From Ahniella affigens (GTDB lineage: Bacteria; Pseudomonadota; Gammaproteobacteria; Xanthomonadales; Ahniellaceae): a stretch of DNA of 64,000 nt. The position numbers and the translations under genes are program-made. Under the pieces are notes generated by a model. The model was not told where the DNA came from, ran no database searches, and saw only the letters and a list, made by a program, of their open reading frames with translations. This document shows positions 45,104-55,400 of this stretch, in pieces (position 1 is the first letter of the stretch; every line of letters starts with the position of its first letter). The stretch lies in assembly GCF_003015185.1 (NCBI RefSeq), contig NZ_CP027860.1:2480001-2544000 (forward strand). Reading direction: 5' to 3'.

Positions 45104-46387
45104 ATGGCATGCCGCTTGTTCTGCGTACTGATGTTGGCGATGACCCTGGTCACTCAGGCGTTTGCCCAATCGGCTGATCAGGAAGTGGTCAGCGTCGTCG
45201 ATTCTCCCGACCCCGTGATCCCGGGCCAGAACATCACTTACACCATCACGTTGCGAAACAATGGCCCGAACCCTGCAGTAAATGGGGGCCTGAACGTCAA
45301 TTTGTCGAACAACCTGACGCACCTCTCGAACACGCCACCGCCCGGATTCACGTGTTTCGTCGCCGGCGCCAATATGACGTGCAATACGCCGTCTTTTGCC
45401 GTCGGCACGGTGCAAATCGTCATTGTCGCCCGGCTCGAGCCAGCGCTGGTGAACTTTCCGGATGGCAGTGTGACCAGCGTTTTCTTTCCGTCGGGCACGA
45501 CCGTTGATCCGGTTCCCGGAAACAATCAACAAAGCAGCATCACGCAATGGGACAGCCCACAGATCGACCTGTCCATTGCCGTCACGGATACGCCCGATCC
45601 TGTTGGTCCTGACCAGAACATCGTGTACAGCATTACGGTCAACCAGGCTGGGCCAAACAACGCGCAGAACGTCAACATGAACACGTTCAATAACGGCTCG
45701 CTGCGTTTTCAGTCGATCAATCCGGCGCCTGGCTTTTCATGCACGCCCCTCGCAGTTGGCGCCACCCCTACCCTCACTTGCAATGCTGCCACCGTGCCGC
45801 CTGGAACGTACGCGTTCACCCTGACCGTGCTCGCCGACGACGCGATTCTGGGGCCGAGTGACGGTAGCGTCGCGATTGCTTTCAGCGCCGGTGGCACGGG
45901 TAACGACACGAATCAAGCCAACAACCAGGAGACCGAGGATACGATCTATCGCACCCCGGATGCTGATTTGTCGATCGCTGTCGACGACTTGCCGGACCCC
46001 GCGCAACTCGGGAGCGACTTCACCTACTTGGTGACCATGCATAACCACGGACCCGATGCCGCCACCAATGCCACCATCAACTCGTTCAATAACGGCAGCC
46101 TTCGGTATCAGTCGATCGAGACGCCAATGGGCAGCACGTGCACGCTACCGGCGGTCGGTGCCGCTCCCACCATCAGCTGTCGCGTCAGCTCATTGGCGTC
46201 GGGTAGCGACATGGCGGTAATCGTCACGGTCCGAACCGACGAGGCGCTGCTCGGACCAAACGGCGGTACGGTGAGCACGGTGTTCAGCGCCGGGAGCGCG
46301 ATCCAAGACCCCGACGGTCTTGATAACAGCGAGACCGAAAACACCGTTGTGCAGTCTTCGCTATTGTTCAGGAATGGATTCGAGTGA
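45104..46387 (+). CDS. Secreted triple-DUF11 protein with GFE tail
   Basis: 427 aa. Signal peptide (cleavage A-F-A/Q). Three tandem DUF11 repeats (about residues 25-145, 150-280, 285-415), each opening V-x-D-(S/T/L)-P-D-P and containing N-x-G-P-(N/D)-A and N-F-N-N-G-S-L-R. It ends S-L-L-F-R-N-G-F-E. The three repeats are similar enough to have arisen by internal duplication. Probably extracellular. Converges with a DUF1579-like gene 12 bp away. Confidence 0.82.
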   Translation: MACRLFCVLMLAMTLVTQAFAQSADQEVVSVVDSPDPVIPGQNITYTITLRNNGPNPAVNGGLNVNLSNNLTHLSNTPPPGFTCFVAGANMTCNTPSFAVGTVQIVIVARLEPALVNFPDGSVTSVFFPSGTTVDPVPGNNQQSSITQWDSPQIDLSIAVTDTPDPVGPDQNIVYSITVNQAGPNNAQNVNMNTFNNGSLRFQSINPAPGFSCTPLAVGATPTLTCNAATVPPGTYAFTLTVLADDAILGPSDGSVAIAFSAGGTGNDTNQANNQETEDTIYRTPDADLSIAVDDLPDPAQLGSDFTYLVTMHNHGPDAATNATINSFNNGSLRYQSIETPMGSTCTLPAVGAAPTISCRVSSLASGSDMAVIVTVRTDEALLGPNGGTVSTVFSAGSAIQDPDGLDNSETENTVVQSSLLFRNGFE

Positions 46388-46399
46388 ATCAGCGCGACT

Positions 46400-46876
46400 T
46401 CAGGATAAGCGCTGAAACCGCATGATCCAGTTGGTCTCCCAGGTGCCCCCCGCGTCGGCCGAGAATGCCTGCTCCCACTGCGGACAGCCATCGCGTTCGA
46501 CATACCAGGTGAACCGAACGCGAATCGCCTGACCATCCAACCTATCGTCCGCGAAGAACGTCCCGACGCCGTCGGCAAAGGCGCCCACCACGGGAACATC
46601 CAAGTGATGTGGTCGACGCCCGTCCAGCCACCAGATTGACCACAGGCGCGACGCCGCATCGTAAGAGCGCATCGCTAACGCTCGGTAAGATCCTTCAGGC
46701 AGGTTAAGCACGTTGTCTTCGACATTGCCAAACCCACCAAGGGTCTTGCGCGTGGACGTGGTTCCTGTGAACTCCGTCCAGCTGCCGCAACCACACAGTC
46801 GCGCATCAAGCCGTCGGTGCTGAACCTGCCAATCACCAATGATGAAATCAAAATCGTCCGGGATGGTTTGGGTCAT
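46400..46876 (-). CDS. DUF1579-like small cytoplasmic protein
   Basis: 158 aa from the ATG at 46876 (GAGG upstream). The sequence F-D-F-I-I-G-D-W-Q-V-Q-H-R-R-L at the start and L-W-S-I-W-W-L-D near residue 80 mark a lipocalin-like DUF1579 fold. No signal peptide. Ligand unknown. Stands alone. Confidence 0.7.
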   Translation of the reverse strand: MTQTIPDDFDFIIGDWQVQHRRLDARLCGCGSWTEFTGTTSTRKTLGGFGNVEDNVLNLPEGSYRALAMRSYDAASRLWSIWWLDGRRPHHLDVPVVGAFADGVGTFFADDRLDGQAIRVRFTWYVERDGCPQWEQAFSADAGGTWETNWIMRFQRLS

Positions 46877-47048
46877 GACTAAGTGCCTCGTTTTGAACAT
46901 GCCTGAGAGCTTAGATTTGAAAGGCGTCAGAGCGTGTCAGGTATCGACCCGCCTTCGGCAGTGGCTGATTTCGAGGTGCACAGAGGATTGCGGCGCTTGC
47001 CACAACGGGCTATGGTCCCAGCGCTATTGACTTGACCGGCGACCACCC

Positions 47049-48233
47049 ATGGCCAGAGATTCTTTCGTAACCCACCTCGCTTGCGGGCTGACTGGCGAGC
47101 AATTCGCGTCGGATGTCTTGCAGCGGGTGTCGTCAGCGGGAAAGCCGTTGTTGGTTCGCTACGACTTGGCGGCAATCGCCCAGGCTGTCCGACGCGAGCA
47201 GCTGACCCAACGCGAGCCATCGATCTGGCGATATCGCGAGCTTCTGCCGTTGCCTCTGGATCAAGCGCCTATCAGTCTGGGTGAGTTGATGACGCCCTTG
47301 CTGTCGCTACCTGCCGAAACAGCGGACCTGAAACTCGGTCAGGTGCTGGTCAAGGACGAGTCCCGATTGCCGACGGGATCCTTCAAGGCACGCGGTTTGG
47401 TCATGGCGGTCAACATGGCCGCGTTGTTTGGCGTACGCGCCATGGCGATCCCCACTAACGGCAACGCCGGCGCCGCGATGGCCGCCTATTGCGCGCGCGC
47501 TGGCATTGCCGTGCATTGCTTCTGCCCAAGCGACACACCTACCGCGAATCTTCGTGAGATTGCATTGCACGGCGCCACGTTGCACCGGGTGGATGGCATG
47601 ATTGACGACTGCGGCAAACTCGTTGCCGCTGGTGAACGCGAAGGCAAGTGGTTCTCTTGTGCCACCTTGCGCGAGCCCTATCGAATCGAAGGCAAGAAGA
47701 CGATGGGGCTCGAGCTGGCCGAGCAACTCGGCTGGCAGTTGCCAGATGCCATCTTCTACCCAACGGGTGGCGGCACCGGATTGATTGGGATGTGGAAAGC
47801 GTTCGCCGAGTTGGCTGCCTTGGGCTGGATCGCAGGCAAGATGCCGCGCATGTACGCCATTCAGGCCGCAGGGTGCGCGCCGATCGTGCGCGCATTTGAC
47901 CAGAACGAACGTTTCGCAACCCGTTGGGAACAGGCCGAAACCGTGGCCCACGGCATTCGCGTGCCTGCTGCTTTGGGCGATTTCCTCATCCTGGATGCCG
48001 TTCGCGAGTCGGGCGGTGCGGCGCTTGCCGTCAGCGAGCAGGAGATTCGAACGGCCTGGCAAGACAGCGCGAAGCGCGACGGCGTACTAATGTGCCCGGA
48101 AGGCGCCGCAACACTCGCTGGGCTGCGGATTGCGCATACACGCGGCCTGGTCGCACCAGGCGAGCGCGTGGTGCTGTTCAATTGCGCGAGCGCGTACAAG
48201 TACGATCTGCCGGACATCTATTCCGCTACGTAA
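47049..48233 (+). CDS. Threonine-synthase-like PLP enzyme
   Basis: 394 aa, fold-type II PLP enzyme. Lys113 in P-T-G-S-F-K-A-R-G is the Schiff-base lysine and G-G-G-T-G binds the phosphate. The sequence resembles the archaeal/plant-type threonine synthases, also found in bacteria as a second copy. It lacks the zinc-binding cysteines at the N-terminus seen in some of these. No hom or thrB gene is nearby, so the role may differ from threonine synthesis; other beta-elimination or replacement reactions are possible. Confidence 0.75.
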   Translation: MARDSFVTHLACGLTGEQFASDVLQRVSSAGKPLLVRYDLAAIAQAVRREQLTQREPSIWRYRELLPLPLDQAPISLGELMTPLLSLPAETADLKLGQVLVKDESRLPTGSFKARGLVMAVNMAALFGVRAMAIPTNGNAGAAMAAYCARAGIAVHCFCPSDTPTANLREIALHGATLHRVDGMIDDCGKLVAAGEREGKWFSCATLREPYRIEGKKTMGLELAEQLGWQLPDAIFYPTGGGTGLIGMWKAFAELAALGWIAGKMPRMYAIQAAGCAPIVRAFDQNERFATRWEQAETVAHGIRVPAALGDFLILDAVRESGGAALAVSEQEIRTAWQDSAKRDGVLMCPEGAATLAGLRIAHTRGLVAPGERVVLFNCASAYKYDLPDIYSAT

Positions 48234-49107
48234 CGTCTAGCAGGTGCGCGGCTTTGTGCGCGATTTGTTCGACTGATCGGCGTGGCACGATGCAGCCGCG
48301 CGCCAGCTTCAGGCCTGCCAAGTGCAAAACCAAAGCGAGGCGCGCATTCGCGACCTCGCACTGGCGCGACTGGCGCAACGCGACGCCAACTTTGAGTTGG
48401 CGCGCATCCGGTTTCAGCGCGTTCGCGAACAATCCCAGGTGGCTGGCCCAGACTGGATCTAAAGCCTGGAGCAACAACTGGACTCGTTGAGGCGCCACGC
48501 ATCCTGAGACCTTGAGTATCAAGCACGCAGCATTGTTGGAGGCGGCTTTTCTTCTTAGACCTCCGTGCTGCAGTTGCTTGGCCCGAGCGGCAGTCTCGAC
48601 CTTGATCCAGAACACAGGGTTCGCCACGACTGGGCGCTATCGTTTTCATACGAAGTCAACCAATGCGCGCTGCAATCAGACCAACCCGATCGCTACCATT
48701 TCGACCTGCGGCAGGCCCATACCGTCTGCACCAAGCAAGCCCGACCAAACGCGCAATGCCAGGTAATCAAGCACCTGACGTGCGGCACTGACGACCTGAC
48801 GCTTACGGAACACCAAAGGCTGAGTAACCGGATGAGCCCGCTTCGCAACACGCGCACCCAAACCATCTGGCGCCCTGCTCCCTGACCGGAACCAGGCCAT
48901 TTTGACTTTCCGACGACAGCCCGGCGACAATGAGCGCAGTTGGCATGCGCGGCCCGGTGCTGAAGGTTGAGAAGCAAGCAGCCGCGCCGGTCGTTTCGTA
49001 TTGACGATTGCCGGCTTCCTGCCGACGTCGACTCCTGCATTTACCGCGGCGATCGCGTCGTGTCAGGCGCAACCGATCCGCCACCCGTTCAGCAGAAAGG
49101 CCAAACA
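48234..49107. other. Long gap with a possible gene remnant
   Basis: No intact gene. At about 48274-48462 a short frame reads like the end of a helical secreted protein (L-A-R-L-A-Q-R-D-A-N-F-E-L-A-R-I-R-F), preceded by a stop, perhaps a decayed gene. The promoter for the M14 peptidase should lie near 49000. Confidence 0.4.
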
Positions 49108-51540
49108 ATGCAAGTTCTGAATGTTCGAATGGGTCGACGCCCGACCATTTCTAAGCAAGCACTCTCCCTGATGCTACTGGGCGCCAGTGCTGGGCTGCAT
49201 GCGCAGGCCTTGCTGCCAACCGACATCGAAGTGGTCCGTGTCGAAACCCGGGACGCGGCGATCATTCAGCGCCTGGCGGTTGATCAAGGGCACCTGATTG
49301 TCGACCGGCGCAAAGGCCTGGTTGTGTTTGATGCCGACGCCAAAGCCCGAGACAATCTCCGTTCGATGGGGCTCAATTGGACCATTGATCAGGAGGCCAC
49401 GCGCGCGCTGACGTCTGCGCAAGCGAGATTCGGTAATCAGTTAAGCAGCATCCCGGGCTTCAGTTGTTACCGAACCGTCAGCGAAACCAAGACTCGTCTC
49501 GCGGCACTTGCGCTGCAGTATCCAACATTTGCCGAAGTCGTTGATATTGGCGATACGTGGGAGAAATCTTCTGGGCATCCGAGCGGCGGCGAAGACTTGT
49601 TGGTCTTGAAGCTCGGCAACAGCGCGGTTTTGGGCGACAAGCCCAAAGTATTTGTGATGAGCTCAGTGCATGCGCGTGAGTACACGCCGGCGGAGCTCAC
49701 ACTCAGATTTGCGGAAATGCTCCTCGCGAACAAGGACACGGATCCAGAAATCGCATGGATGCTCGATCATCAAGAATTCCATTTTCTGGTGCACGCCAAT
49801 CCCGACGGGCGCAAGCAAGCTGAAACCGGCTTGTCGTGGCGAAAAAATACCAATACGGCCTATTGCAGCGCCGGCAGCACGAGTCGGGGTGCCGACTTGA
49901 ACCGGAACTGGCCGTTCAAATGGGGCAGCGTGCCGAATGATGGCGGCTCCAGCAGCAGTGCCTGCGACTATACCTATCGCGGTCCGTTGGCCGCCTCTGA
50001 ACCCGAGACGCAAGCAACGATCGCCTACGTGCGTGGGATTTTCGGTGATCACCGTGGTCCGGGTGATACAGATCCGGCGGACACTGACACGCCTGGCTTG
50101 TTCTTCGATCTCCACAGTTATAGCCAACTGGTGCTGTGGCCCTGGGGTTGGACCAACAATTCGGCACCTAACGCAGCAGCGCTGGAATCGCTCGGTCGGC
50201 GCTTTGCGAAATTGAACAGCTACACGCCGCAAGCGATCATCGATCTCTACCCGACCGACGGTACGACCGCCGACACGGTCTACGGCGAACTGGGCGTGGC
50301 GAGCTATTCGTTCGAATTTGGCACCGCCTTCTTCCAGGATTGCGCGCTGTTTGAAAACAATATCCTGCCAAACAATCTGGCCGCCTTGAAACTAGCGTCT
50401 CGCGCTGCCCGCGCCCCGTATCAGGTCGCTCACGGCCCGGATGTCGACAGTGTCCAGTTGGTCCCCGACATCGCGCTTCCTGGCGAAGTGGTAATGCTCT
50501 ACGCACGCGCCGACGACACCCGATTCTCCAATGCAAATGGCGGCACCCAAACCGCCCAGCCCGTCGCCAGTGCGCTGGGTTGGATCGGCACGCCACCTTG
50601 GATGCCCGGCGCTACCGCGAGCGCTGCCACCGCAGTAGACGGCAACTTCGATACGCCGGTTGAAGTCGTGCAGGCGCCCCTTTCAACGACTGGCCTGCCG
50701 CTCGGGCGACATCTCGCTTGGGTCCAGGCTCGCGACGCTGACGCGCAGGATGGTCCTTGGTCCGCAGGCTTCATCACTGTTGCTGACGCAAATAGCATTG
50801 GCACACTGAGTGGCACGGTGCGCAGCGTCGCCACTGGTCTGCCGATCGCCGGCGCCCAGTTCGGGGCGGCGAGCTATCGCGCGCTTACCGATGGCACCGG
50901 GCATTATGAGCGGCGCTTACCGGTGGGGGCCTATCAACCCACCGTCAGCGCGCCTGAATTTGAATCACAAACGCTTCCGACCGTCAGCATCGTCGGTGGT
51001 AGCGCCGCGACGTTGGACATCTCACTGTACGCACTTTGTGACCGTTTGACGGTCGATGCCGAGAATGGCAATCAGAACTGGACGCCACAACTCCCGTGGG
51101 CGATAACCTCGGCGCCAACCACCCAAACCGGCTCGCGCGCGTTCACTGATTCCCCCTCCGGCAACTATGGCAACTCGCTGAATCTCAGTTTGACATCGCC
51201 AGCGATCGACTTGAGTGGCTACCAGCAAGTGGTTCTGAGCTTCGACTCCTACTGCGATACCGAAGCCGGCTGGGACTTTGGCAATGTTGAAACGAGCGTC
51301 GACGGCGGTTCCACGTGGTCCACGCCGCTCTGGCGCTGCAGTGGCGACCCGACCTTGCGCCATGTCTCACTCAATCTTCCCGCGCTGGACAACATCAGCA
51401 ATGCGCGCGTGCGGTTCCGTTTCACCACCGACACAAACACCGTTGACGACGGTTGGTACGTTGACAACATTCGTGTAATCGCTGGCGGCGCGGCATGCCG
51501 CAGCACACAGACCGGTGAGTTTGCTGACGGCTTTGAATGA
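49108..51540 (+). CDS. Secreted M14 zinc carboxypeptidase with GFE tail
   Basis: 810 aa; ATG at 49108. The signal segment is followed by a pro-region, then an M14 catalytic domain: zinc ligands His188 and Glu191 (V-H-A-R-E), His336 (D-L-H-S-Y) and general base Glu403 (S-F-E-F-G-T), with N-P-D-G and R-G-A-D-L-N-R-N-W between, all family hallmarks. After it come a carboxypeptidase-regulatory-like domain (about 570-640), a jelly-roll/MAM-like domain (about 645-790) and the tail E-F-A-D-G-F-E. A digestive extracellular enzyme, and the clearest enzyme carrying the tail. Confidence 0.9.
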   Translation: MQVLNVRMGRRPTISKQALSLMLLGASAGLHAQALLPTDIEVVRVETRDAAIIQRLAVDQGHLIVDRRKGLVVFDADAKARDNLRSMGLNWTIDQEATRALTSAQARFGNQLSSIPGFSCYRTVSETKTRLAALALQYPTFAEVVDIGDTWEKSSGHPSGGEDLLVLKLGNSAVLGDKPKVFVMSSVHAREYTPAELTLRFAEMLLANKDTDPEIAWMLDHQEFHFLVHANPDGRKQAETGLSWRKNTNTAYCSAGSTSRGADLNRNWPFKWGSVPNDGGSSSSACDYTYRGPLAASEPETQATIAYVRGIFGDHRGPGDTDPADTDTPGLFFDLHSYSQLVLWPWGWTNNSAPNAAALESLGRRFAKLNSYTPQAIIDLYPTDGTTADTVYGELGVASYSFEFGTAFFQDCALFENNILPNNLAALKLASRAARAPYQVAHGPDVDSVQLVPDIALPGEVVMLYARADDTRFSNANGGTQTAQPVASALGWIGTPPWMPGATASAATAVDGNFDTPVEVVQAPLSTTGLPLGRHLAWVQARDADAQDGPWSAGFITVADANSIGTLSGTVRSVATGLPIAGAQFGAASYRALTDGTGHYERRLPVGAYQPTVSAPEFESQTLPTVSIVGGSAATLDISLYALCDRLTVDAENGNQNWTPQLPWAITSAPTTQTGSRAFTDSPSGNYGNSLNLSLTSPAIDLSGYQQVVLSFDSYCDTEAGWDFGNVETSVDGGSTWSTPLWRCSGDPTLRHVSLNLPALDNISNARVRFRFTTDTNTVDDGWYVDNIRVIAGGAACRSTQTGEFADGFE

Positions 51541-51741
51541 TCAAGGCCTAAAGCCTGACCGCCGCGACTACGGTTTGGAATGTCGAGTCGACAAGAGTCC
51601 CGGTCCTTTTTGAAGGCGTGTTTGTTCGCGCCGCAATCTGTCGGTGACGAAGCGCCGTTTTCATGCCGGCGCGGTGTCGCAAGTAGCCCTCTTCCCAATC
51701 GCGAGCAGAATGTGATGGGTCGATAGGCATCGCGCTCCGCC

Positions 51742-51783
51742 TTGACCCAAGTCAAAGGGGTCCGCCCGAACCCTGCTTAGACT
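51742..51783 (+). promoter_or_regulatory. FNR/DNR-type class II promoter before the macrodomain gene
   Basis: TTGACCCAAGTCAA (51742-51755) is a good FNR-family palindrome (TTGAC-N4-GTCAA). A -10-like TAGACT lies at 51778-51783, placing the palindrome centre near -41.5. This spacing is that of low-oxygen- or nitric-oxide-activated promoters. The rest of 51541-51884 holds no gene. Confidence 0.6.
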
Positions 51784-51884
51784 TGAATGCAAGTAAGCAA
51801 GCCCTGGGTGCTGACCATGACATCCGCAGATCAATTGGTCATCACCCGACATAGACCAGCTTTTACTGTGCAAAAGGAGTTCCC

Positions 51885-52388
51885 ATGATTCGATATGTGA
51901 GCGGCGACATCTTGTTGAGCGACGCCAAGGCCATTGCCCATGGCGTTGCCCCGAATGACGACTTTGGCCAAGGTCTGGCCCACACGCTGCGCGACAATCT
52001 GCCAGCGATGTACAAGGACTTTCGGCATTTCTGTCATACGCAACATCCGAAGTCCGGATCGCTCTGGACGTGGGGCGGCGCCGAAGGTCCGCGCATCGTC
52101 GCGTTGTTTACGCAGGACGGCGCCTACGGACATGGCGCCAAGCCGGGCAAAGCCACGACCGCGCATGTCAACCATGCGCTGAAAGAGCTTGCCAAGGAGG
52201 TGCGTCAAGAGGGCTGGACGAGCTTGGCATTGCCACGACTCGCCACAGGAGTCGGTGGCCTCGATTGGCAGGAGGTCAAACCGCTGATCGAACATCACCT
52301 CGGCGACCTGGGCATTCCGGTGTTGGTTTACGAGACCTATCGTCCGCAGCAGGCTGCAGACGAAGGCTTGACGCAGCACGCCGCGTGA
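51885..52388 (+). CDS. Macrodomain protein (TARG1/DarG-like ADP-ribose hydrolase)
   Basis: 167 aa, a single macrodomain with strong AAGGAG ribosome site. G-D-I-L at residues 7-10, I-A-H-G-V-A-P-N-D-D-F-G-Q-G-L-A and L-P-R-L-A-T-G-V-G-G-L-D-W match the ALC1/TARG1/DarG branch, whose members remove ADP-ribose from Glu or nucleic acids. No DarT toxin lies beside it. It converges, 53 bp away, with the HEAT-NACHT-TIR protein. Predicted to be controlled by an FNR-type regulator. Function with the TIR protein is inference. Confidence 0.85.
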   Translation: MIRYVSGDILLSDAKAIAHGVAPNDDFGQGLAHTLRDNLPAMYKDFRHFCHTQHPKSGSLWTWGGAEGPRIVALFTQDGAYGHGAKPGKATTAHVNHALKELAKEVRQEGWTSLALPRLATGVGGLDWQEVKPLIEHHLGDLGIPVLVYETYRPQQAADEGLTQHAA

Positions 52389-52441
52389 CCCAAAGCCTGG
52401 TTCAGCAGGCCGAAGCGATTCGGCCTGCTGCCAACAGTCGT

Positions 52442-55400
52442 TCAAGTCAAGACGGTTTTTGGCCGGATGCCCGTGATGCCCCAGCGCATGCGGTCGTAAT
52501 TGTCGCCGACCACGCCGCTGCGCAAATCCACCCAGAGGAACTGTTTCAAGAACAGCGGCAACGCCGGCTTTGCGGGCGCGCCTGGGAGCAACACGGGAAT
52601 CACGGGCAACGCGCGCTCAACCGCCAACGCCAGGAATCCGCGCATTTCAGGAACTTCCCAAGGTCCAAAGCCATCGGCGCCGACTAATACAGCCGCCGTA
52701 CGACAGCGCAACATGGCATTCTCCAGCGCTTCTTGAATCGGGCGGCCTGGCACCAACTCCCACTCGTCGTACCACACCTTCAAACCGTCAGCCTTGAGCG
52801 CCTGCGCCAGTTCGCGCACTGCGGGTTTGTCTTTGCTGTTGTGGCTCAGGAACACATCGAATGGTGCTTCGGCGTCGCCCGTTGGTGCGGGCAGATCCCG
52901 CTTCAAGCGCAGCGCCCGCCAGATGCGTCCCTGATGCAGCGCTTCGAGTGTCTGCTGAATGTCTGCGCGGCGCGGAAATGGCGTACCCGCCGTGCGCTGC
53001 AACTGCAGCGACAAACGCGCCGACAACTCACGGTGCGCATCGGGACCGGGTTCGGTATCCAAGCTCGCGTAGTGCTGGATTTGCTCAAGCGTGGCCAGAT
53101 AATCCTGCTCGATGGTGCCGAGCAGCGTCCCTTCGCGTTCGCGCAATATTGCCGCGAGCCGCAAGCACAGTGCCGAATCATTCGACTCAGCGGCCCGATC
53201 CTGTAGAAACGACAGCAGCTGCCGTGCTTGTTCCAGCGGCAACCGCTCGACCAACAGATCGTAGACGCCATTGAACCGCACGTCTCGCCAATGTTTGAAC
53301 TGACGGTCCTGATGGTCCGCCAGGAATGCTGGCAACAAGGCATAGTCCATGATTCGGTCATGGCGGAACTGCCAAACCGCTTCGATACGTCGTTGGCCAT
53401 CCCGTTGCGGCACTTCCTCTTCGCGCCGGCGCATCAGTTTGTGCTGTCTTAAGAATTCAGCCTCGCGCTCAAACCCGGTGACGTCAATGAACGCCTGACT
53501 CGACAGCCGCCAGTCGTATACCCGCTCGGCAAACGCCGCGTCAGGAAACTCGCGATTCTCGATTTGCTTGAAGTCACTTCGCATCAGCGAGAAGAACTGC
53601 TCCAACATGCGCCCGGTATCAGGACGCTGCCCCTTCGCCAACAGCTCCGCAGCCAACACCGCTTCCATCGGGTTGCAGAGCGCATTCAGTCGGCGCAGTG
53701 CCAATTCATCGCCCTGCCCGGCCGCTGTCTGCAATCCACCGATGAACGCGATGACGGATTGCGCGTAGGCCGACTGATCCGGCTGCACCGACTTCAATGC
53801 GGCCCACTGCTGAATCAGAAATTCTTGAATCGCCGATTCGGCCAACGGCAGCAAGTCATAAACATCCGCCTGCGCCGGTGGTTCCCAATTGAGCGGCTGC
53901 GTGGTCAACAGGAAGTAACCGCGATAGTCCGACTGCAGAAAATGGTCGATCCGCGCCCGTGTATCCGGACTCGCTTCATTCAACCCGTCAATCATCAGTA
54001 TGAGCGCTCCAGACTGTACGAGCGCCGCAAGAAAATCTGGATCGCCTGCCGACACCGGAAGACGCGATTGAATCGCGCGCAGCACGCCCTCTTTGCAATC
54101 GAGCGCGCGAAGCAGCATGACCGTATCGTCGCCTTGCAGCGCCAAGTGCCGCAGGAGTGTCGTTTTGCCGAGCCCGGACGCCCCCTGCAACACTACCCGC
54201 CCACGTGCTGTTTTGAGTACGGACTCGACCGGAATCGGTTCTTGGTCACGACCACGAGCCGGACGCATCTGGCAGCGGTTGTAGTAGCTCTGCGTCTGAA
54301 ACCCAGTCAACGCGCCGGGCGGCACCAAAGCGGCTCGAAACGGCGCGAACAATCGCCTGGCCAACGCTGGCACGACGCGCAATAGCAACCCCACATAGCC
54401 CAATCCCAACAAACGGCGCACCCATCGATTCCAGATCAAGCCGCTTTGCAGGAATCGCACTCTTGGATACAGCAACATCACCACGCACCAGAACGCCGCG
54501 TTAGCAAGTAGAAGCCATCCGAGCCACCGCAAGTAGCTGACGCCCTTGATCTGCCGGAGGATCCGGTCGATCTGCTCGGCATAGGCCGTCTCGCCGACAG
54601 ACTCAAGTAACTCCCGCCAAGTCGTCAACGCCGACTCGTCGGCAGGTGTCCAGTGCTCCTGGCCAATCAGCTCGAGCATTTTTCGCGCGGCCTCGCTGTA
54701 CAGGCGCCGATCAGTGCGATCTGGATCAGCAATCGGCGTCAGCAGACCGGTGATGGCTGCAATCCGATCGCGAGTCGATTGCTGGCGCAGCCACTGATCC
54801 CTTCGGACTTCATAGTCTTCATGATCGCTGAGTTCGACGATCAACAAGCGGCTTTCGCGATCGTGCCCAAACAAGCGATAGGCCAGGCTCCGCAGGCCAT
54901 CGCAACGCTCGGCACGACGGATACAGCCAAGCAGAAACGGCCGCAATCCGGCCGCGCCACGGAGCGGCCCCAGGCGTCGAAGCGCGTCGGCAAGATCCAG
55001 AGCATCCTCGCGAGAGCCTGGACTCCAAGCCAGTGCGCCGTCGAGCGCGGCCAGTTGCTTCAACCAATGAACCGGCTCTTGCGTCCAATGGGAGTTCGGG
55101 CTGGTCGCCGCAAGCAGCAAGCGCTCAGCCGTCGGCGTTTGAGCGACCAGGCGAGCGGAATCGGCCGCGGTCCACGCTGTGGGCAGACCAGTATGAGCCA
55201 GTGCAGTCAACAAGGGCAGCGTCGGGGTGTCAGGTGTTAAGTGCCTGAGCTTCGCTACCACCGCGTCGATCTGTGCCGAGGTCGCCAAACCGTTGCGTGC
55301 CAAGAGCTCCGTCGCGAGCGCAGATTCGAGTTCATCGTCTGGCCCGGCGCTGGGCCGCGCGGCCATGCGCGGCAAGGTGTCAGCCAAGGGACCAAGCGGC

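Noticed and set aside
51885-52388. DarTG toxin-antitoxin system
   Set aside because: The macrodomain resembles DarG, but no DarT gene lies next to it and the DarG C-terminal domain is missing.
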